Of a stretch of 64,000 bases of DNA, positions 19,694-28,878 are shown piece by piece. The translations under genes were made by a program, and so were the position numbers. Under the pieces are notes generated by a model. It was not told where the DNA came from, searched no databases, and saw nothing but the letters and a program-made list of their open reading frames with translations. Numbering within the stretch: position 1 is the stretch's first letter; each line of letters starts with the position of its first letter. The DNA comes from Blastochloris tepida (GTDB lineage Bacteria; Pseudomonadota; Alphaproteobacteria; Rhizobiales; Xanthobacteraceae): NCBI RefSeq assembly GCF_003966715.1, contig NZ_AP018907.1, positions 2,344,001 to 2,408,000 on the forward strand. The letters run 5' to 3'.

Positions 19694-20194
19694 CTATTTC
19701 CGGCCCATCACCTCCTTCAGCGTGTGGCCGCCCATCAGGAAGGTGGTGACGATGCCGGCATAAGCGACAAAGGCGGCGAAATCGGTGGTCAGCGTTTCGC
19801 CGGTGATCGCCTGCACCACCGGCCCGACCAGAAGCTGCCACAGGCCCAGCACCGGCACCGACCAGCCGGCGAGCCGCCGCCAGCCATAGCCGGTCCAGCC
19901 CTCGGACTTCTCGTCGCGCGCAAGCTGGGTGGCGAAGGCGAGCTGGGCATGGGCGTAGGCGATCAGCTCCGGCCCGTACTCGCGCTCGATGCGCTGGACG
20001 ATCTGGGCTGCGACGGCGGGGTTCTCGTCGATGGCGGCGCCGATCGCCTCCGGCGTCGCCGGCACGCCCAGCGCGCCCCCCAGCGCGCCGCCGATGCGCT
20101 CGCCGATGGCGGCGCCGGCCGGCCCGCCGACGAGCCCACCCAGCAGCGAGCCGCCGACCCGGGCGAGCGGTGCGGCAAGAGATGTCCAGTCCAT
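19694..20194 (-). CDS. Three-transmembrane holin-like protein
   Basis: 166 residues from ATG 20194, preceded by GGGAG. A glycine-rich N-terminal half (GGSLLGGLVGGPAGAAIG) is followed by a helical segment. At the C-terminus are two membrane segments (WSVPVLGLWQLLVGPVVQAI and FAAFVAYAGIVTTFLMGGH) preceded by WTGYGWRRLAG. This pattern matches the 3TM holin family linked to gene transfer agent and prophage release. Next to the endolysin gene, it would form the inner-membrane lesion that lets the lysin act. The family name is from recognition of the pattern, not from a search. Confidence 0.65.
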   Translation of the reverse strand: MDWTSLAAPLARVGGSLLGGLVGGPAGAAIGERIGGALGGALGVPATPEAIGAAIDENPAVAAQIVQRIEREYGPELIAYAHAQLAFATQLARDEKSEGWTGYGWRRLAGWSVPVLGLWQLLVGPVVQAITGETLTTDFAAFVAYAGIVTTFLMGGHTLKEVMGRK

Positions 20195-20308
20195 GCCAAC
20201 TCCCTTTTGTTTGGCGATATCCAATTTGACAAACTCCATATACCATTTTAGATTGTAAACGACTTACGCAACAACTATGGGGTCGGCAATGCCCAGCTCA
20301 CCTACAGG

Positions 20309-20599
20309 GTGTTTAAGGACGCAATTCTGAACAGGAGGCAGGTCACCTGTATCTATCAGGGACGGCACAGAGAGATTTGTCCTCACATCCTTGGTCACAC
20401 TGACGGACACGAGCAGGCGCTGACCTTCCAATTCGGCGGAGAGAGTTCTAGAGGTTTGCCGCCCGGTGGCGAGTGGCGATGCATGGACCTTCGGCAAGTC
20501 GAGAACGCAAAGACTCGCGACGGCGAATGGCACACCAACTTTAATTACACACAACATCAGTATTGCGTAAAAATAATAGACATAAAGGCCGATCTGTAA
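20309..20599 (+). CDS. Small conserved hypothetical protein in a low-GC patch
   Basis: 96 residues from a GTG at 20309. The sequence, with RRQVTCIYQGRHREICPH, GGESSRGLPPGGEWRCMDL and DGEWHTN, resembles a family of ~90-residue hypothetical proteins common in Hyphomicrobiales, which I recall as compact and WYL-domain-like; no function is known to me. Base composition here (about 20220-20640) is clearly more AT-rich than either flank, consistent with recent transfer. The frame is open upstream to 20252 without a better start. It faces opposite to the surrounding lysis genes, so it is probably an independent insertion. The reverse strand also has an open frame, which I reject. Confidence 0.5.
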   Translation: MFKDAILNRRQVTCIYQGRHREICPHILGHTDGHEQALTFQFGGESSRGLPPGGEWRCMDLRQVENAKTRDGEWHTNFNYTQHQYCVKIIDIKADL

Positions 20600-20659
20600 A
20601 TTTATATTTGAATTATATGTAATAGTTTGCGCGCGACGCGAGACATTGTGGCGCCTCTT

Positions 20660-21601
20660 TCATTTCGCCGTCTGTGTCCAATCGTCTACGACCGCTGCGG
20701 GAAGCGCGACCCGCTCAGCGGCCCAGCGTTCGGCGTTGGCGACCGCGGTGCCGAGGGCCACGGCCGCCCGCCGGTGCCAGCCGCTGCGCCAGGCGAGCCA
20801 CAGCGCCAACGCCAGCAGCGCCAGCGCCGCGGCCGTCAGTCCGAACGCCATCCAGTCGAAACCCGCCACGGCATCGGCGGGCGCGGTCTCGCCGGCCTGC
20901 CGCACGGTCTCGGCGCCGCCGGCCCCTGCCCCCGCCGTCGCGGCCCCGGCGCCGGTGCGCTTCGCCCTGGCCGCGGCGTCGGCGGCCCCGGCTTCGAGAT
21001 CGGCCTTCGCCGGCAGCGCCGGGGTCGGCGCGCCGCTCGCCGCGTCAAGCGCCAGCACCCGCTGGATCAGCGGCATGACGCCCGGCTGGCGGTCGTCCGC
21101 GCCGGGGTCGAACGCGCCGTCGGCGACGTACTTGCCGGCCTGTTGGTGGTTGCTGCCCGCCCAGAGATAGGGCGAGCGCAGGCCGCGTCTGCGATAGCCG
21201 AAGCCGTTGTAGCGCTCGGCTTCGAACGCCTGCCGGGCCGGCGACCAATCGGCGATGCGGTGCAGCCCCTTCAGCACGCACAACGCATCGAACGCGCTGT
21301 CGGCGAAGCTGAAGGGCGGCGCGGCCGGCGCCGGAAGGCGGCCCGCCGGCACGTGAATGGTGCGGGCCGTGAGCGGATCGCCATTGTGCAGGTGGCGGCC
21401 AGTGCGGCAGGAGGACTCGCGCTCCAGCACCGCGCCGAGCCACGGCCACGGCACGCCGGTTCGCGCGGAGGCCGCGAGCAGCATCGGCTTGATCTTGAGG
21501 ATCCGCCTGGCGGCGGCGTCGATGCGCGCCGGGTCGGTCACGGTCATCGTGGCGCAAAGCCTCTCGGCCTCCGCCCGGTAGGCGTCGGTGAAGGACGTCA
21601 T
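20660..21601 (-). CDS. Phage-type endolysin with C-terminal membrane anchor
   Basis: 313 residues from ATG 21601. The lysozyme-like core carries LERESSC (probable catalytic Glu), HLHNGDPLTARTIHVPAGR and ERYNGFGYRRRGLRSPYLW, a set I associate with phage murein hydrolases. The last ~85 residues hold an Ala-rich linker and a membrane segment (LTAAALALLALALWLAW), so the enzyme may be membrane-tethered and depend on the holin for release or activation. Together with the holin gene at 19694 it makes a lysis pair downstream of the GTA tail genes. The exact glycosidase family is uncertain. Confidence 0.65.
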   Translation of the reverse strand: MTSFTDAYRAEAERLCATMTVTDPARIDAAARRILKIKPMLLAASARTGVPWPWLGAVLERESSCRTGRHLHNGDPLTARTIHVPAGRLPAPAAPPFSFADSAFDALCVLKGLHRIADWSPARQAFEAERYNGFGYRRRGLRSPYLWAGSNHQQAGKYVADGAFDPGADDRQPGVMPLIQRVLALDAASGAPTPALPAKADLEAGAADAAARAKRTGAGAATAGAGAGGAETVRQAGETAPADAVAGFDWMAFGLTAAALALLALALWLAWRSGWHRRAAVALGTAVANAERWAAERVALPAAVVDDWTQTAK

Positions 21602-21648
21602 GTCGATCTCATGAAAAAGCCGCCCCGAGGGGCGGCGGATCAGGCTAG

Positions 21649-21752
21649 AGCATTTTCCGCACAAGTGGATACCGGTTGTGCGAAAGAAAATGCGACAAAC
21701 CAGAAACTTAGAGCGTCCGATCTGATGCAGTCAGATCGGATCACGCTCTAAG
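21649..21752. repeat. Dispersed ~105-bp repeat (family A), copy 1
   Basis: Near-identical to 60801-60906. It starts AGAGCATTTTCCGCACAAG, and two imperfect palindromes follow, one around GTGGATACCGG and one with arms GTCCGATCTGATGCAGTC / AGATCGGA. It is non-coding and lies between the endolysin gene and the 132-residue gene. Confidence 0.8.
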
Positions 21753-21875
21753 GCGCGGACTCTCGGTAGGAAGGCGCAAACGCGAATGGCCGGGACGAAG
21801 CCCGGCCATCACGACGTCATACGAACGGCCCGCCTTGGCGGCCGTTGGTGTCAGGTCAAATCCGCAGAAGCCCGG

Positions 21876-22274
21876 TCACGCCGCCGGCAGCACGAACTCG
21901 CTCTGCATGCCCGCCCACACCGGGCTGATGCACATCGGCAGATCGACGTCGTTGGTGGTGCGCTGGCGGATCACCACGCCGGTGTCGCGGTTGCGCATGA
22001 CGATGGCTTCCGGATTCTCCCACAGCGCCTCGTCGATGCCGTTGGTGGTGACCACCGCATAGACGCCCTCAAGGATCGCCTCGGCCGGATCGTAGGCATA
22101 GACCGGGAGGCCGTCATCGGCGACGGCGACCACCGGCGGGGCGATGGCGAGCGGCCCGAGCACGATCCGCTCACCGACCCGCCACGCCGGCGGGCGCGGC
22201 GCCTCGCGACATGGAAACATCTCGGCGAGGTCCGTCGCGTCGTCGAAACGGAAAAGCGTGTCGTATTCGCTCAT
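21876..22274 (-). CDS. Hypothetical protein of the spike/fibre module
   Basis: 132 residues. Its ATG overlaps the stop of the fibre-like gene (ATGA at 22271-22274), so it is translationally coupled and likely works with it, for example as a fibre chaperone, attachment factor or distal fibre part. The sequence (WRVGERIVLGPLAIAPPVVAV, YAYDPAEAILEGVYAVVTTNG) is mainly beta and has no motif I recognise. No signal peptide or membrane segment is seen. Confidence 0.6.
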   Translation of the reverse strand: MSEYDTLFRFDDATDLAEMFPCREAPRPPAWRVGERIVLGPLAIAPPVVAVADDGLPVYAYDPAEAILEGVYAVVTTNGIDEALWENPEAIVMRNRDTGVVIRQRTTNDVDLPMCISPVWAGMQSEFVLPAA

Positions 22275-23626
22275 GCCGTGTATCTCGCACTTTCAGCGTT
22301 GGTGTCGTCGGCGGTGAGGACGCTCGAGCGGATGGCCCACTCCCTGGCGACGCCGGACATGAAGCCCGCGCCGCCATTGTGGACCTGGCCCAGGCCGATC
22401 GCCGCCGGCAGGTCGAAGACGCATCTACGTTCGCTGGCGCCTGCAAAGATTCCGTTAACCGACAATCTGTTGTCGGCGGCCGCCGCACTGAACGTCGCCA
22501 CCGCGCGGCAGACATTGCCCGCCGCGACGCCCGCCGCAGGGCCGGCGGTGGCCACGCCCTCGCCGTCGCCGACGACGAGCCGCGGACCCCTGGCGGTGCC
22601 GTGCGCGCGCAAGGCGAGGCGCGTGCTGCCGGCGTCGTCGATGCCGAGCGCGTAGGCTTCGCCGGCATAGATGGCGTCGAGCGGCACGCCGGGGACGAAC
22701 TCCGCCACCAGCGTGCCGCTCGTGGGCAGCGAGAGCCCCGAGGTCGGGCAGCGGAAATCGTCGGCGGCGCGGGTGGCGGCGCTGCCGGTGGTCAGGATCG
22801 GCGAGGTCGCGGCCGTTCCGACTTCGACTTGCGGGCAGCCGAACTTCAGGGTGAAGTCGATCGCGGCGCCCGGGCCGTTGTTGAAGACGAACATGAACTG
22901 GCCGGTTCCCGTCAGCGTTCCCGCGGTCACGGCTGCGCACGAAGAGCGGTTCGACGACAGACGCCCGCTCGTGATCGAAAGCTGCGCGCTGTTGATGTCG
23001 GTCTGGCCGCTCGGCGACAGATTGTAGCGCAGCTTCAAGACCCGCGACGTCAGCACGCTCAGCGAGCCGCTTACCAGCTTGATGAACGCCGATGCCGCGT
23101 AGGGTGTCGCGGTGAGAAGGCCGAAAATCCCGCCGAACACGATGGTGCCGTAGTTGTCGGCATTCGTGCCGTAGAACCGGATGGTCACGCAGGGAATGCC
23201 ATCCTCGGTGGCGATCTCGACGATCTCCTTCGTCAGACCTGTGCCGCCGGAGGTCGACCAGCCCGCCGGCAGCGCGCCGCCGGCGCCGAGAATGCCGAGA
23301 ACGGCCCCCTGCATCGCGCTGTTGGCGATGTGGTTGGTCGCCGCCGGCTCGATGGTCATGCCGGCATCGGTGATGCGCGGCTGGTTGCTCGCAAAGATGT
23401 GCACCGCACCGGAGCGGTCGGCGGCCCAGGCCGAGCCGGTGCGCGAATAGGTGAGACAGCCGAGCGCGATCAGCGTCTCGATCGTGCCCTCGACGACGGC
23501 ACCCGAGCCGAGCCGCACCATGGCGCGGTTGGTGCCGGGCAGGATGCGCAGCACGTCGTCGGGGCGATACCAGGGCGCGCTGCGGCGCCGGGCGAGCGTC
23601 GGCAGGTCAAGTCCGGTTCCGAGCAT
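22271..23626 (-). CDS. Phage tail-fibre / head-spike-like protein with carbohydrate-binding-like region
   Basis: 451 residues. A short N-terminal part (LARRRSAPWYRPDDVLRI) is followed by TNHIANSAMQGAVLGILGAG, a signature I associate with beta-sandwich, carbohydrate-binding-like modules of phage tail fibres. Further beta-rich, Gly/Ser/Thr-rich sequence runs to the C-terminus, where a second lectin-like module (RLALRAHGTARGPRLVVGDG) appears. There is no enzyme motif. It sits between the spike-base gene and a coupled small gene, which suggests a surface-binding spike or fibre. Receptor and particle position cannot be told from sequence. Confidence 0.6.
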   Translation of the reverse strand: MLGTGLDLPTLARRRSAPWYRPDDVLRILPGTNRAMVRLGSGAVVEGTIETLIALGCLTYSRTGSAWAADRSGAVHIFASNQPRITDAGMTIEPAATNHIANSAMQGAVLGILGAGGALPAGWSTSGGTGLTKEIVEIATEDGIPCVTIRFYGTNADNYGTIVFGGIFGLLTATPYAASAFIKLVSGSLSVLTSRVLKLRYNLSPSGQTDINSAQLSITSGRLSSNRSSCAAVTAGTLTGTGQFMFVFNNGPGAAIDFTLKFGCPQVEVGTAATSPILTTGSAATRAADDFRCPTSGLSLPTSGTLVAEFVPGVPLDAIYAGEAYALGIDDAGSTRLALRAHGTARGPRLVVGDGEGVATAGPAAGVAAGNVCRAVATFSAAAADNRLSVNGIFAGASERRCVFDLPAAIGLGQVHNGGAGFMSGVAREWAIRSSVLTADDTNAESARYTA

Positions 23627-23674
23627 GTCAACCTCGCGCGTCCCGGCGGATGGGTGTCGAGACCGGAATCCGCA

Positions 23675-23995
23675 TCAGACATAGCCCTGCACAATGAGGC
23701 CGGCCGGAAAGCCGGTGGCCCGCACCAGCCGCGCGCCGATCGGGATGTCGCAGACGCCGGGCGCCACCGAGATCGGCGTGAGCGTCGCATCGTCGGGCGC
23801 GTCGATATCGACGATGCTGAAGGTGGCGAGGCCGTTGGTGAGCGCCACCGTGCTCGGCACCGTCACGCGCAGCGCCCGCACATAGGGATTGAGCTGGTTG
23901 GTGTCGTGCGGGGTGATGGTCACCAGCCGGCGGCCCGGCGCCGCCGCCGAGACGGCATTGCGCGCGAACGGATCGCGATCGGCGGAATAGGTCAT
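23675..23995 (-). CDS. Spike base protein-like (RCAP_Rcc01079 family)
   Basis: 106 residues from ATG 23995. VTITPHDTNQLNPYVRALRV..., a beta-rich middle, and GARLVRATGFPAGLIVQGY at the end follow the pattern of the small spike-base family named after the Rhodobacter capsulatus GTA head-spike protein GhsA, which helps the particle bind the recipient capsule. It lies 48 bases upstream of the fibre-like gene, so the two may make a base plus spike. Family assignment is by pattern only. Confidence 0.55.
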   Translation of the reverse strand: MTYSADRDPFARNAVSAAAPGRRLVTITPHDTNQLNPYVRALRVTVPSTVALTNGLATFSIVDIDAPDDATLTPISVAPGVCDIPIGARLVRATGFPAGLIVQGYV

Positions 23996-24028
23996 GGCAT
24001 GGCTCCTGGGTGAGAGCGAGGGGGAGAT

Positions 24029-24224
24029 TGTCGTCCCGGACCGAGCGCAGCGAGGAGCCGGGACCGTTCGCAGGAAGGGGTGCCTTTTCTTGAGGACGAT
24101 CCCGGGTCTTCGCGTTGCGAAGCCCGGGATGACGCGACCCGTAGGGCGCAATAGCGACAGCGTATTGCGCCGAGGCGGCAGCGGAAGTGGCGGAATACGC
24201 CTTCGCTATTCCGCCCTACCGAGG
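24029..24224. repeat. Family D and family C extragenic repeats
   Basis: 24029-24130 is family D with GATCCCGGGTCTTCGCG and its inverted arm. 24139-24224 is family C with GCGCAATAGCGACAGCG and ATACGCCTTCGCTATTCCGCC. They separate the spike-base gene from the DUF2793 gene and break the otherwise dense leftward transcription unit. Confidence 0.7.
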
Positions 24225-24284
24225 CTTCGCCTCGCCCGGGATGACGACGCACGAAGTGCGGGATGACGCGGCGCAGGCTGCCGC

Positions 24285-24983
24285 TCACGCGGCCGGGGCG
24301 GTGAAGCCCAGCGCATAGAGCACGAGCCGCACCCTGCCGCCGGTGAAGGCGCCGCCATTGGCGGTGATCACCACCGGCGTGTCGGCATAGAAGCCGGTGG
24401 GGCCGATGATGCCGATATTGCTCGCGCCCTCATCGAGGCCGAGCAGGTCGCCGAACTTCGCCGGCTCGCCGGCAATGCCCACCTTGAACGAGGTTGCGCC
24501 GGTGATGGCTTGAATCGTGCGCGCCGCAACGCCGAGGCAGGTGCGGCGGCTCTCGATCACCAGCGACGATGTCACCGACGCGCCGGACAAGGTCACCTCC
24601 GCCTCGATGGCGTGCAGCGACAGCGCGCCGCCATGCGCGGTGCGGGCAAGGCCCGGCAGCCACGCGCCAGCGAGAAAGCTCAGCACCACGCCCTCGTCGC
24701 GCACGAAGGCCTGCCAGCCGTCGCGCGGGGCGATGAAGCGCCAGCCGCCATCCGCAGACACCGCGATGGCGCCGCCCTGCCCGGCCCACTCGCCGGCACC
24801 GCCGCCGGCCACCACGAAGCGCTGGCCGTCGGTCGGCGTAGCCGGCGGCGCGGCGAGCGTGCGGCTTTCCACCGCGCACTGCACCAGCGCATCGAGCATC
24901 AGCAGCGCCTCGTTGAGCGTGACGTGCTTCTGCGCCTGACCGGCGGCGAGAAACGGCAGTGCGAGATTGGGACTATCGGACAT
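24285..24983 (-). CDS. DUF2793 domain-containing protein
   Basis: 232 residues. The N-terminal half has the DUF2793 signature (NLALPFLAAGQAQKHVTLNEAL, then LAAPPATPTDGQRFVV and GGWRFIAPRDGW). The C-terminal half is a beta-rich module (ITGATSFKVGIAGEPAKFGDLLG, GPTGFYADTPVVI) resembling tail-fibre or spike ends. This family commonly follows the last GTA tail gene in alphaproteobacteria and is thought to be a particle surface component. Its first 11 bases overlap the end of gp15, indicating coupled translation. Confidence 0.8.
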   Translation of the reverse strand: MSDSPNLALPFLAAGQAQKHVTLNEALLMLDALVQCAVESRTLAAPPATPTDGQRFVVAGGGAGEWAGQGGAIAVSADGGWRFIAPRDGWQAFVRDEGVVLSFLAGAWLPGLARTAHGGALSLHAIEAEVTLSGASVTSSLVIESRRTCLGVAARTIQAITGATSFKVGIAGEPAKFGDLLGLDEGASNIGIIGPTGFYADTPVVITANGGAFTGGRVRLVLYALGFTAPAA

Positions 24984-27900
24984 CGCGCGTCACCTCGGCG
25001 GCAAGGCCGCGGCCGGCGGTCGCCGACATCTGCACCACGCGCAGCGACAGCGTCGTCTGCGGCGTGCCGAAATCGGCGTGCTCGGATGCGGCGGGATAGA
25101 GCACAAACGGCGACGCGGCCTGCAGCGTGCGTTTCACCGCGCCGCCGTCGAGAATGTCGATCTCGTAGGCTTCAACCGCCTCGCCGAGCGGCACCTCGGC
25201 GAGGTCGAAGCCGTCGCCACCGATGCGGGTGCGGCGGATCCAGGCGATCGTGATGCCTGCCGCCGTGCGCCGCGCGTTGACGCGCACCGGCGCCAGCGGC
25301 TTCAAGGCGACCGCGGTCGGCGTCGCGACCAGCTCGGTCACCGCGTCGTCGGCATGGTCGCGGCCGGCGGGGCCGACGCGCCAGATCACCGGGCGGCCGA
25401 TGCGGGCGACGTCGCTCTCGACCGCCGTCAGCGCGCGGTCGATCACCACGAACGGCGCGCCGGCCGGCAGCGCTTTCACCGCGTGCTCGGTGCCGAGCTG
25501 GCCGCGCAGCAGATGCGACAGGCGATAGATGCCCGCCGCCACCAGCTCGGCGTGCGCGAATTGGATCACCTCCCAGCTGCCGTCCGCGTGCCGGAGCGCC
25601 GCGGCATTGCCGCCGTCGAGCACGGACGACTCCGGCAGGGCTGCGAGCGCGCCGCCGGCAAGCTGCACCCGCACCGAATGCGCGCGGTCCCAGCGCCACA
25701 GCGGACCGGGCGCGAGATCGTCCAGCGTCTCGCCGACGATCGCCGGCAGCGCCGCCTGGGCCACCGCCTCGAAGCTCGCGCCATCGGTGGAGCGCCACAG
25801 CGTCATGGCGCCCGGCCAGGGCGTGGCGAACACCGCCAGATGCTGCAGCACCGGCGGCTCGGCCAGCGCCGGCAGATCGAGCGCATGGACGGCCGGCGGA
25901 CCGAGCGCGGGGGCCACCTCCGGCGCGCGGGCGCTGCCCGGCCGCACGGCGATGTCGAAGGCGTCGGGGTCGATGCCGCGCGCGCTCACCTGCCGTGCCT
26001 CCTCGTCGACGATCGCGGTGATCTCGACGAGGCGTTCCTGGTTGCGATGGACGAGCCGCACCACGTCGCCCGGCATCAGGTCGAGCCGGCTTTTCGGCAG
26101 CGCGAAGCTCGCGGTCTCGCGGCCGGCCCAGGCGTCCTGCAGCCAGCGCTCGGCGAGCCGCTCGGCCTCGGCGTCGAAGGTGACGATGGCGAGATCGGCG
26201 TGGCTGACGCGGCGGCTCGCACCGACGAGGCGGCGCGAGCGGGCGGCGGCACGGCGGTAGTCGGCCTCGGCGTCGGTGTAGCCGAGGGTGATCTCCAGCG
26301 GCAGCTCGCTCTCCTGGCCGCGCACCAGCTTGAGCAGATCGCCCTCTACCGGCAGCACCAGATCGTCTTCGTTGAGGGTCGCCACCGCCTCGCCGCCGCG
26401 CGGGCGGAACACCAGCGCCCCGCCCGCTTCCAGCGCCGAGAAGCCGCAGGCCAGCGCCAACGGCTCCAGCGCGTCGCGCGCCGACATCGGCCGGTCGATC
26501 ACATAGCCGTCGAGACTGCCCTTGAGCGCCGTGGCATCGGCCGCGACATCCCAGCCGGCGAGCACGGCCTCGACCAGCCCATCGAGCGTGGCCTGCCCCA
26601 GCCGGCCGGTCAGCCAATGGCCGGTCTCCCAGTTCGGCCCGTCCGACCACACGTCGGTGGCGTGCGGAAACCACGGGTGCGGGCGGGCATCCCAGGTCCA
26701 CAGATGAACCGCCGCGGGATCAACCATGTGCAGGCCCGCGGGCGAGCGCGGATTGGTGTCGTCGCCGGCGCCGAACGCCGGATCGAATGCCTGAAGCGAC
26801 ACCTCCAGCACGCGGCGCTGGATGAGATCGTCGCGCCGGCCGTTGGAGAACGGCGGCAGCGTGCCCTCCGACGATTTGGCGTCGGGAAAGCAGCTCGGCC
26901 GGTTGGCGCCCTTGTCCACCGCCGGGCAGCCAAGCTCGGTGAACCAGATGGGCTTCGACATCGGCACCCAGGCGGTGGGCGTCGAAAGCTCGCTGCCGCC
27001 CGCGCGCTCATGGTGGGCATTCATCCACCAGCCAACGAGATCCTTCTGGCGGAACACCCAAGGCTTGCCGAACGCGCCATCGGTGATCGGCGTGCGGATC
27101 TGCGCCTGCCGCGCGGCGTCATCGGCATAGAACCAGTCGAACGCCTCGCCGCCGCTTATGTTGGCGGCGAGATAGGTGCGCTCGTGCGGCGTGGCGGCGC
27201 GCGCGGAGTCGAGGTGCACGCCGTCGCGCCAGTCGGCAAGCGGCGGGTACCAGTCGATCGCCACCATGTCGATGTCGGGCGAGGCCCACAGCGGATCGAG
27301 CGGGAAGCGCACCTCGGCGCCGCTATCGCGCACGTCGGCGCCGTATTCGCTCCAATTGGCGGCGTAGGAGATCTTGGTGCCGCTTCCGGCAAGCTTTTTC
27401 ACCTCGGCGACGAGCGCGACAAGCTGGTCCACCGCCGGATAGGCGCCGGGGCCCGAGCGCACCCGCGTCAGCGCCTCGAATTCGGAGCCCACCAGGATGG
27501 CATCGACGCCGCCCGCGGCCTTGGCCAGCGCCGCGCAGTGCAGCACCATGCGGCGCAGCGTCCTCTCGTTCGGACCGGAATAGGAGACCGCGCTGCCCGA
27601 GACCGTGAAATGATCGGCGCGGGCGCTGCCGAACAGCGCCGCCACCTGCGTCGTCGCAGCAGCGGTGCCGTCCGGCGAGCCCGGCCGTCCGGGGGCCGGA
27701 TCGCAGGTGATGCGGCCGCGCCAGGGAAAAGCGGGCTGCGACGCGCCGCCGGTCCACGGGTCGGCGAGCGTGTTGTCCGCGGCAATGTCCATCATCACGA
27801 ACGGCACCAGCGTCACCTTCAGCCCGCGCGCCTTCATCTCGGCGATGGCGCGCAGGATCGAGCCGTCGGCGGGCGTGCCGCCGAAGGCCGGGCGGCCGTC

Positions 27901-28875
27901 CACCCGCGACACCTGCGTGGCGCTGGCGCGAGTGCGGCCCGCCACCGACCACGCGGCGCCGGTGGTCGATTTGCTGGTGCGGTCGACGCGGGGCTCGACG
28001 CGGCAGTGGCCGGCGCGCAGATCGGTGCCGAACCAGGTCACCACCAGCGCGATGCGCTCCAGCGCCGGGCAGAGCGCCTGCAGCCGGTCGAGCGACACGA
28101 CGAGATCGGTGTCGGCGCCCGGCGCGTGGCGGTTCTCGGTCTCGTAGGCGCCGCGACCGACGACGCGGGAGACGGCGCGGGTGTCGTAGCCGAACTCGGT
28201 GGCGCCGGGGATCAGCGTCACGGCGCGGATCATGGTCTCCAGCCGGCCGACCGGACGGATGACCTCGACCTGGATCTGCGGAATGCGGTTGCCGAAGGCG
28301 GCAAGCGGCAGGCGCTCGAACACCAGATAGGCGAGCCCGCGATAGGCCGGCGCCCCACTCGCCCCCTGCTTGGCGAGGATCAGCGGATCGGGCTCCTGGG
28401 TCTCGCTGCCGGGGTGGAGGCGGACGGTCAGCGCCCGCATGTCCAGCGCCTTGCCGTCGGCCCACACCCGGCCGATGCCGGCGACCGGGCCCTCGCAGAG
28501 CCCCAGCGCGAAATTGGCGTAGTAGCGATAGGTGGTCTCGGTGGTCTCGACGCTGCTGCCCCCGCCGCCCTTGCCGCCGCTGGTCTCGGTGCGGGTGGAG
28601 ACCACCTCCTGCAGATTGGTCGCCCAGATCAGCTCGCCCGCCAGCCGCGCGCGGCCATAGAGGCGCGGAATGGCGGCGCCCTCGGTCGAGCCCATCACTT
28701 CGAGATCGTCGAGGCGCGGGCCTTCGCTGGCGCGGTGGGTGGTGGTGCCGAACAGCGCCTTGTCGATCAGCCCGCCGCCGAGTCCGCCCAGCGTGCGGCC
28801 GAGAACGGCGCCGACCGGCCCGCCGAATGCGGCGCCGATCGCGCCGCCGATCGAGGACAGGATCAGCGAGGCCAT
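24973..28875 (-). CDS. GTA baseplate multidomain protein (gp15, 'megatron')
   Basis: 1300 residues, the size of GTA gp15. A Gly-rich hydrophobic N-terminus (SIGGAIGAAFGGPVGAVLG) leads to a baseplate domain, then a TIM-barrel-like, glycoside-hydrolase-like domain (about residues 220-620; LVVTWFGTDLRAGHC, AIDWYPPLADWRDG, WFTELGCPAVDKG). Phage tail_3-type domains and fibronectin-like repeats follow. In the Rhodobacter GTA this protein forms the tip that contacts and penetrates the recipient envelope. The gene is intact, 3 bases after gp14, and overlaps DUF2793. A long open frame on the opposite strand is a codon-usage shadow. Confidence 0.9.
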   Translation of the reverse strand: MASLILSSIGGAIGAAFGGPVGAVLGRTLGGLGGGLIDKALFGTTTHRASEGPRLDDLEVMGSTEGAAIPRLYGRARLAGELIWATNLQEVVSTRTETSGGKGGGGSSVETTETTYRYYANFALGLCEGPVAGIGRVWADGKALDMRALTVRLHPGSETQEPDPLILAKQGASGAPAYRGLAYLVFERLPLAAFGNRIPQIQVEVIRPVGRLETMIRAVTLIPGATEFGYDTRAVSRVVGRGAYETENRHAPGADTDLVVSLDRLQALCPALERIALVVTWFGTDLRAGHCRVEPRVDRTSKSTTGAAWSVAGRTRASATQVSRVDGRPAFGGTPADGSILRAIAEMKARGLKVTLVPFVMMDIAADNTLADPWTGGASQPAFPWRGRITCDPAPGRPGSPDGTAAATTQVAALFGSARADHFTVSGSAVSYSGPNERTLRRMVLHCAALAKAAGGVDAILVGSEFEALTRVRSGPGAYPAVDQLVALVAEVKKLAGSGTKISYAANWSEYGADVRDSGAEVRFPLDPLWASPDIDMVAIDWYPPLADWRDGVHLDSARAATPHERTYLAANISGGEAFDWFYADDAARQAQIRTPITDGAFGKPWVFRQKDLVGWWMNAHHERAGGSELSTPTAWVPMSKPIWFTELGCPAVDKGANRPSCFPDAKSSEGTLPPFSNGRRDDLIQRRVLEVSLQAFDPAFGAGDDTNPRSPAGLHMVDPAAVHLWTWDARPHPWFPHATDVWSDGPNWETGHWLTGRLGQATLDGLVEAVLAGWDVAADATALKGSLDGYVIDRPMSARDALEPLALACGFSALEAGGALVFRPRGGEAVATLNEDDLVLPVEGDLLKLVRGQESELPLEITLGYTDAEADYRRAAARSRRLVGASRRVSHADLAIVTFDAEAERLAERWLQDAWAGRETASFALPKSRLDLMPGDVVRLVHRNQERLVEITAIVDEEARQVSARGIDPDAFDIAVRPGSARAPEVAPALGPPAVHALDLPALAEPPVLQHLAVFATPWPGAMTLWRSTDGASFEAVAQAALPAIVGETLDDLAPGPLWRWDRAHSVRVQLAGGALAALPESSVLDGGNAAALRHADGSWEVIQFAHAELVAAGIYRLSHLLRGQLGTEHAVKALPAGAPFVVIDRALTAVESDVARIGRPVIWRVGPAGRDHADDAVTELVATPTAVALKPLAPVRVNARRTAAGITIAWIRRTRIGGDGFDLAEVPLGEAVEAYEIDILDGGAVKRTLQAASPFVLYPAASEHADFGTPQTTLSLRVVQMSATAGRGLAAEVTRDVR

Positions 28876-28878
28876 GGT

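Noticed and set aside
20264..20557. 97-codon minus-strand frame with a signal-peptide-like start
   Set aside because: The plus-strand protein at the same place resembles a conserved family; the hydrophobic start here is probably chance.
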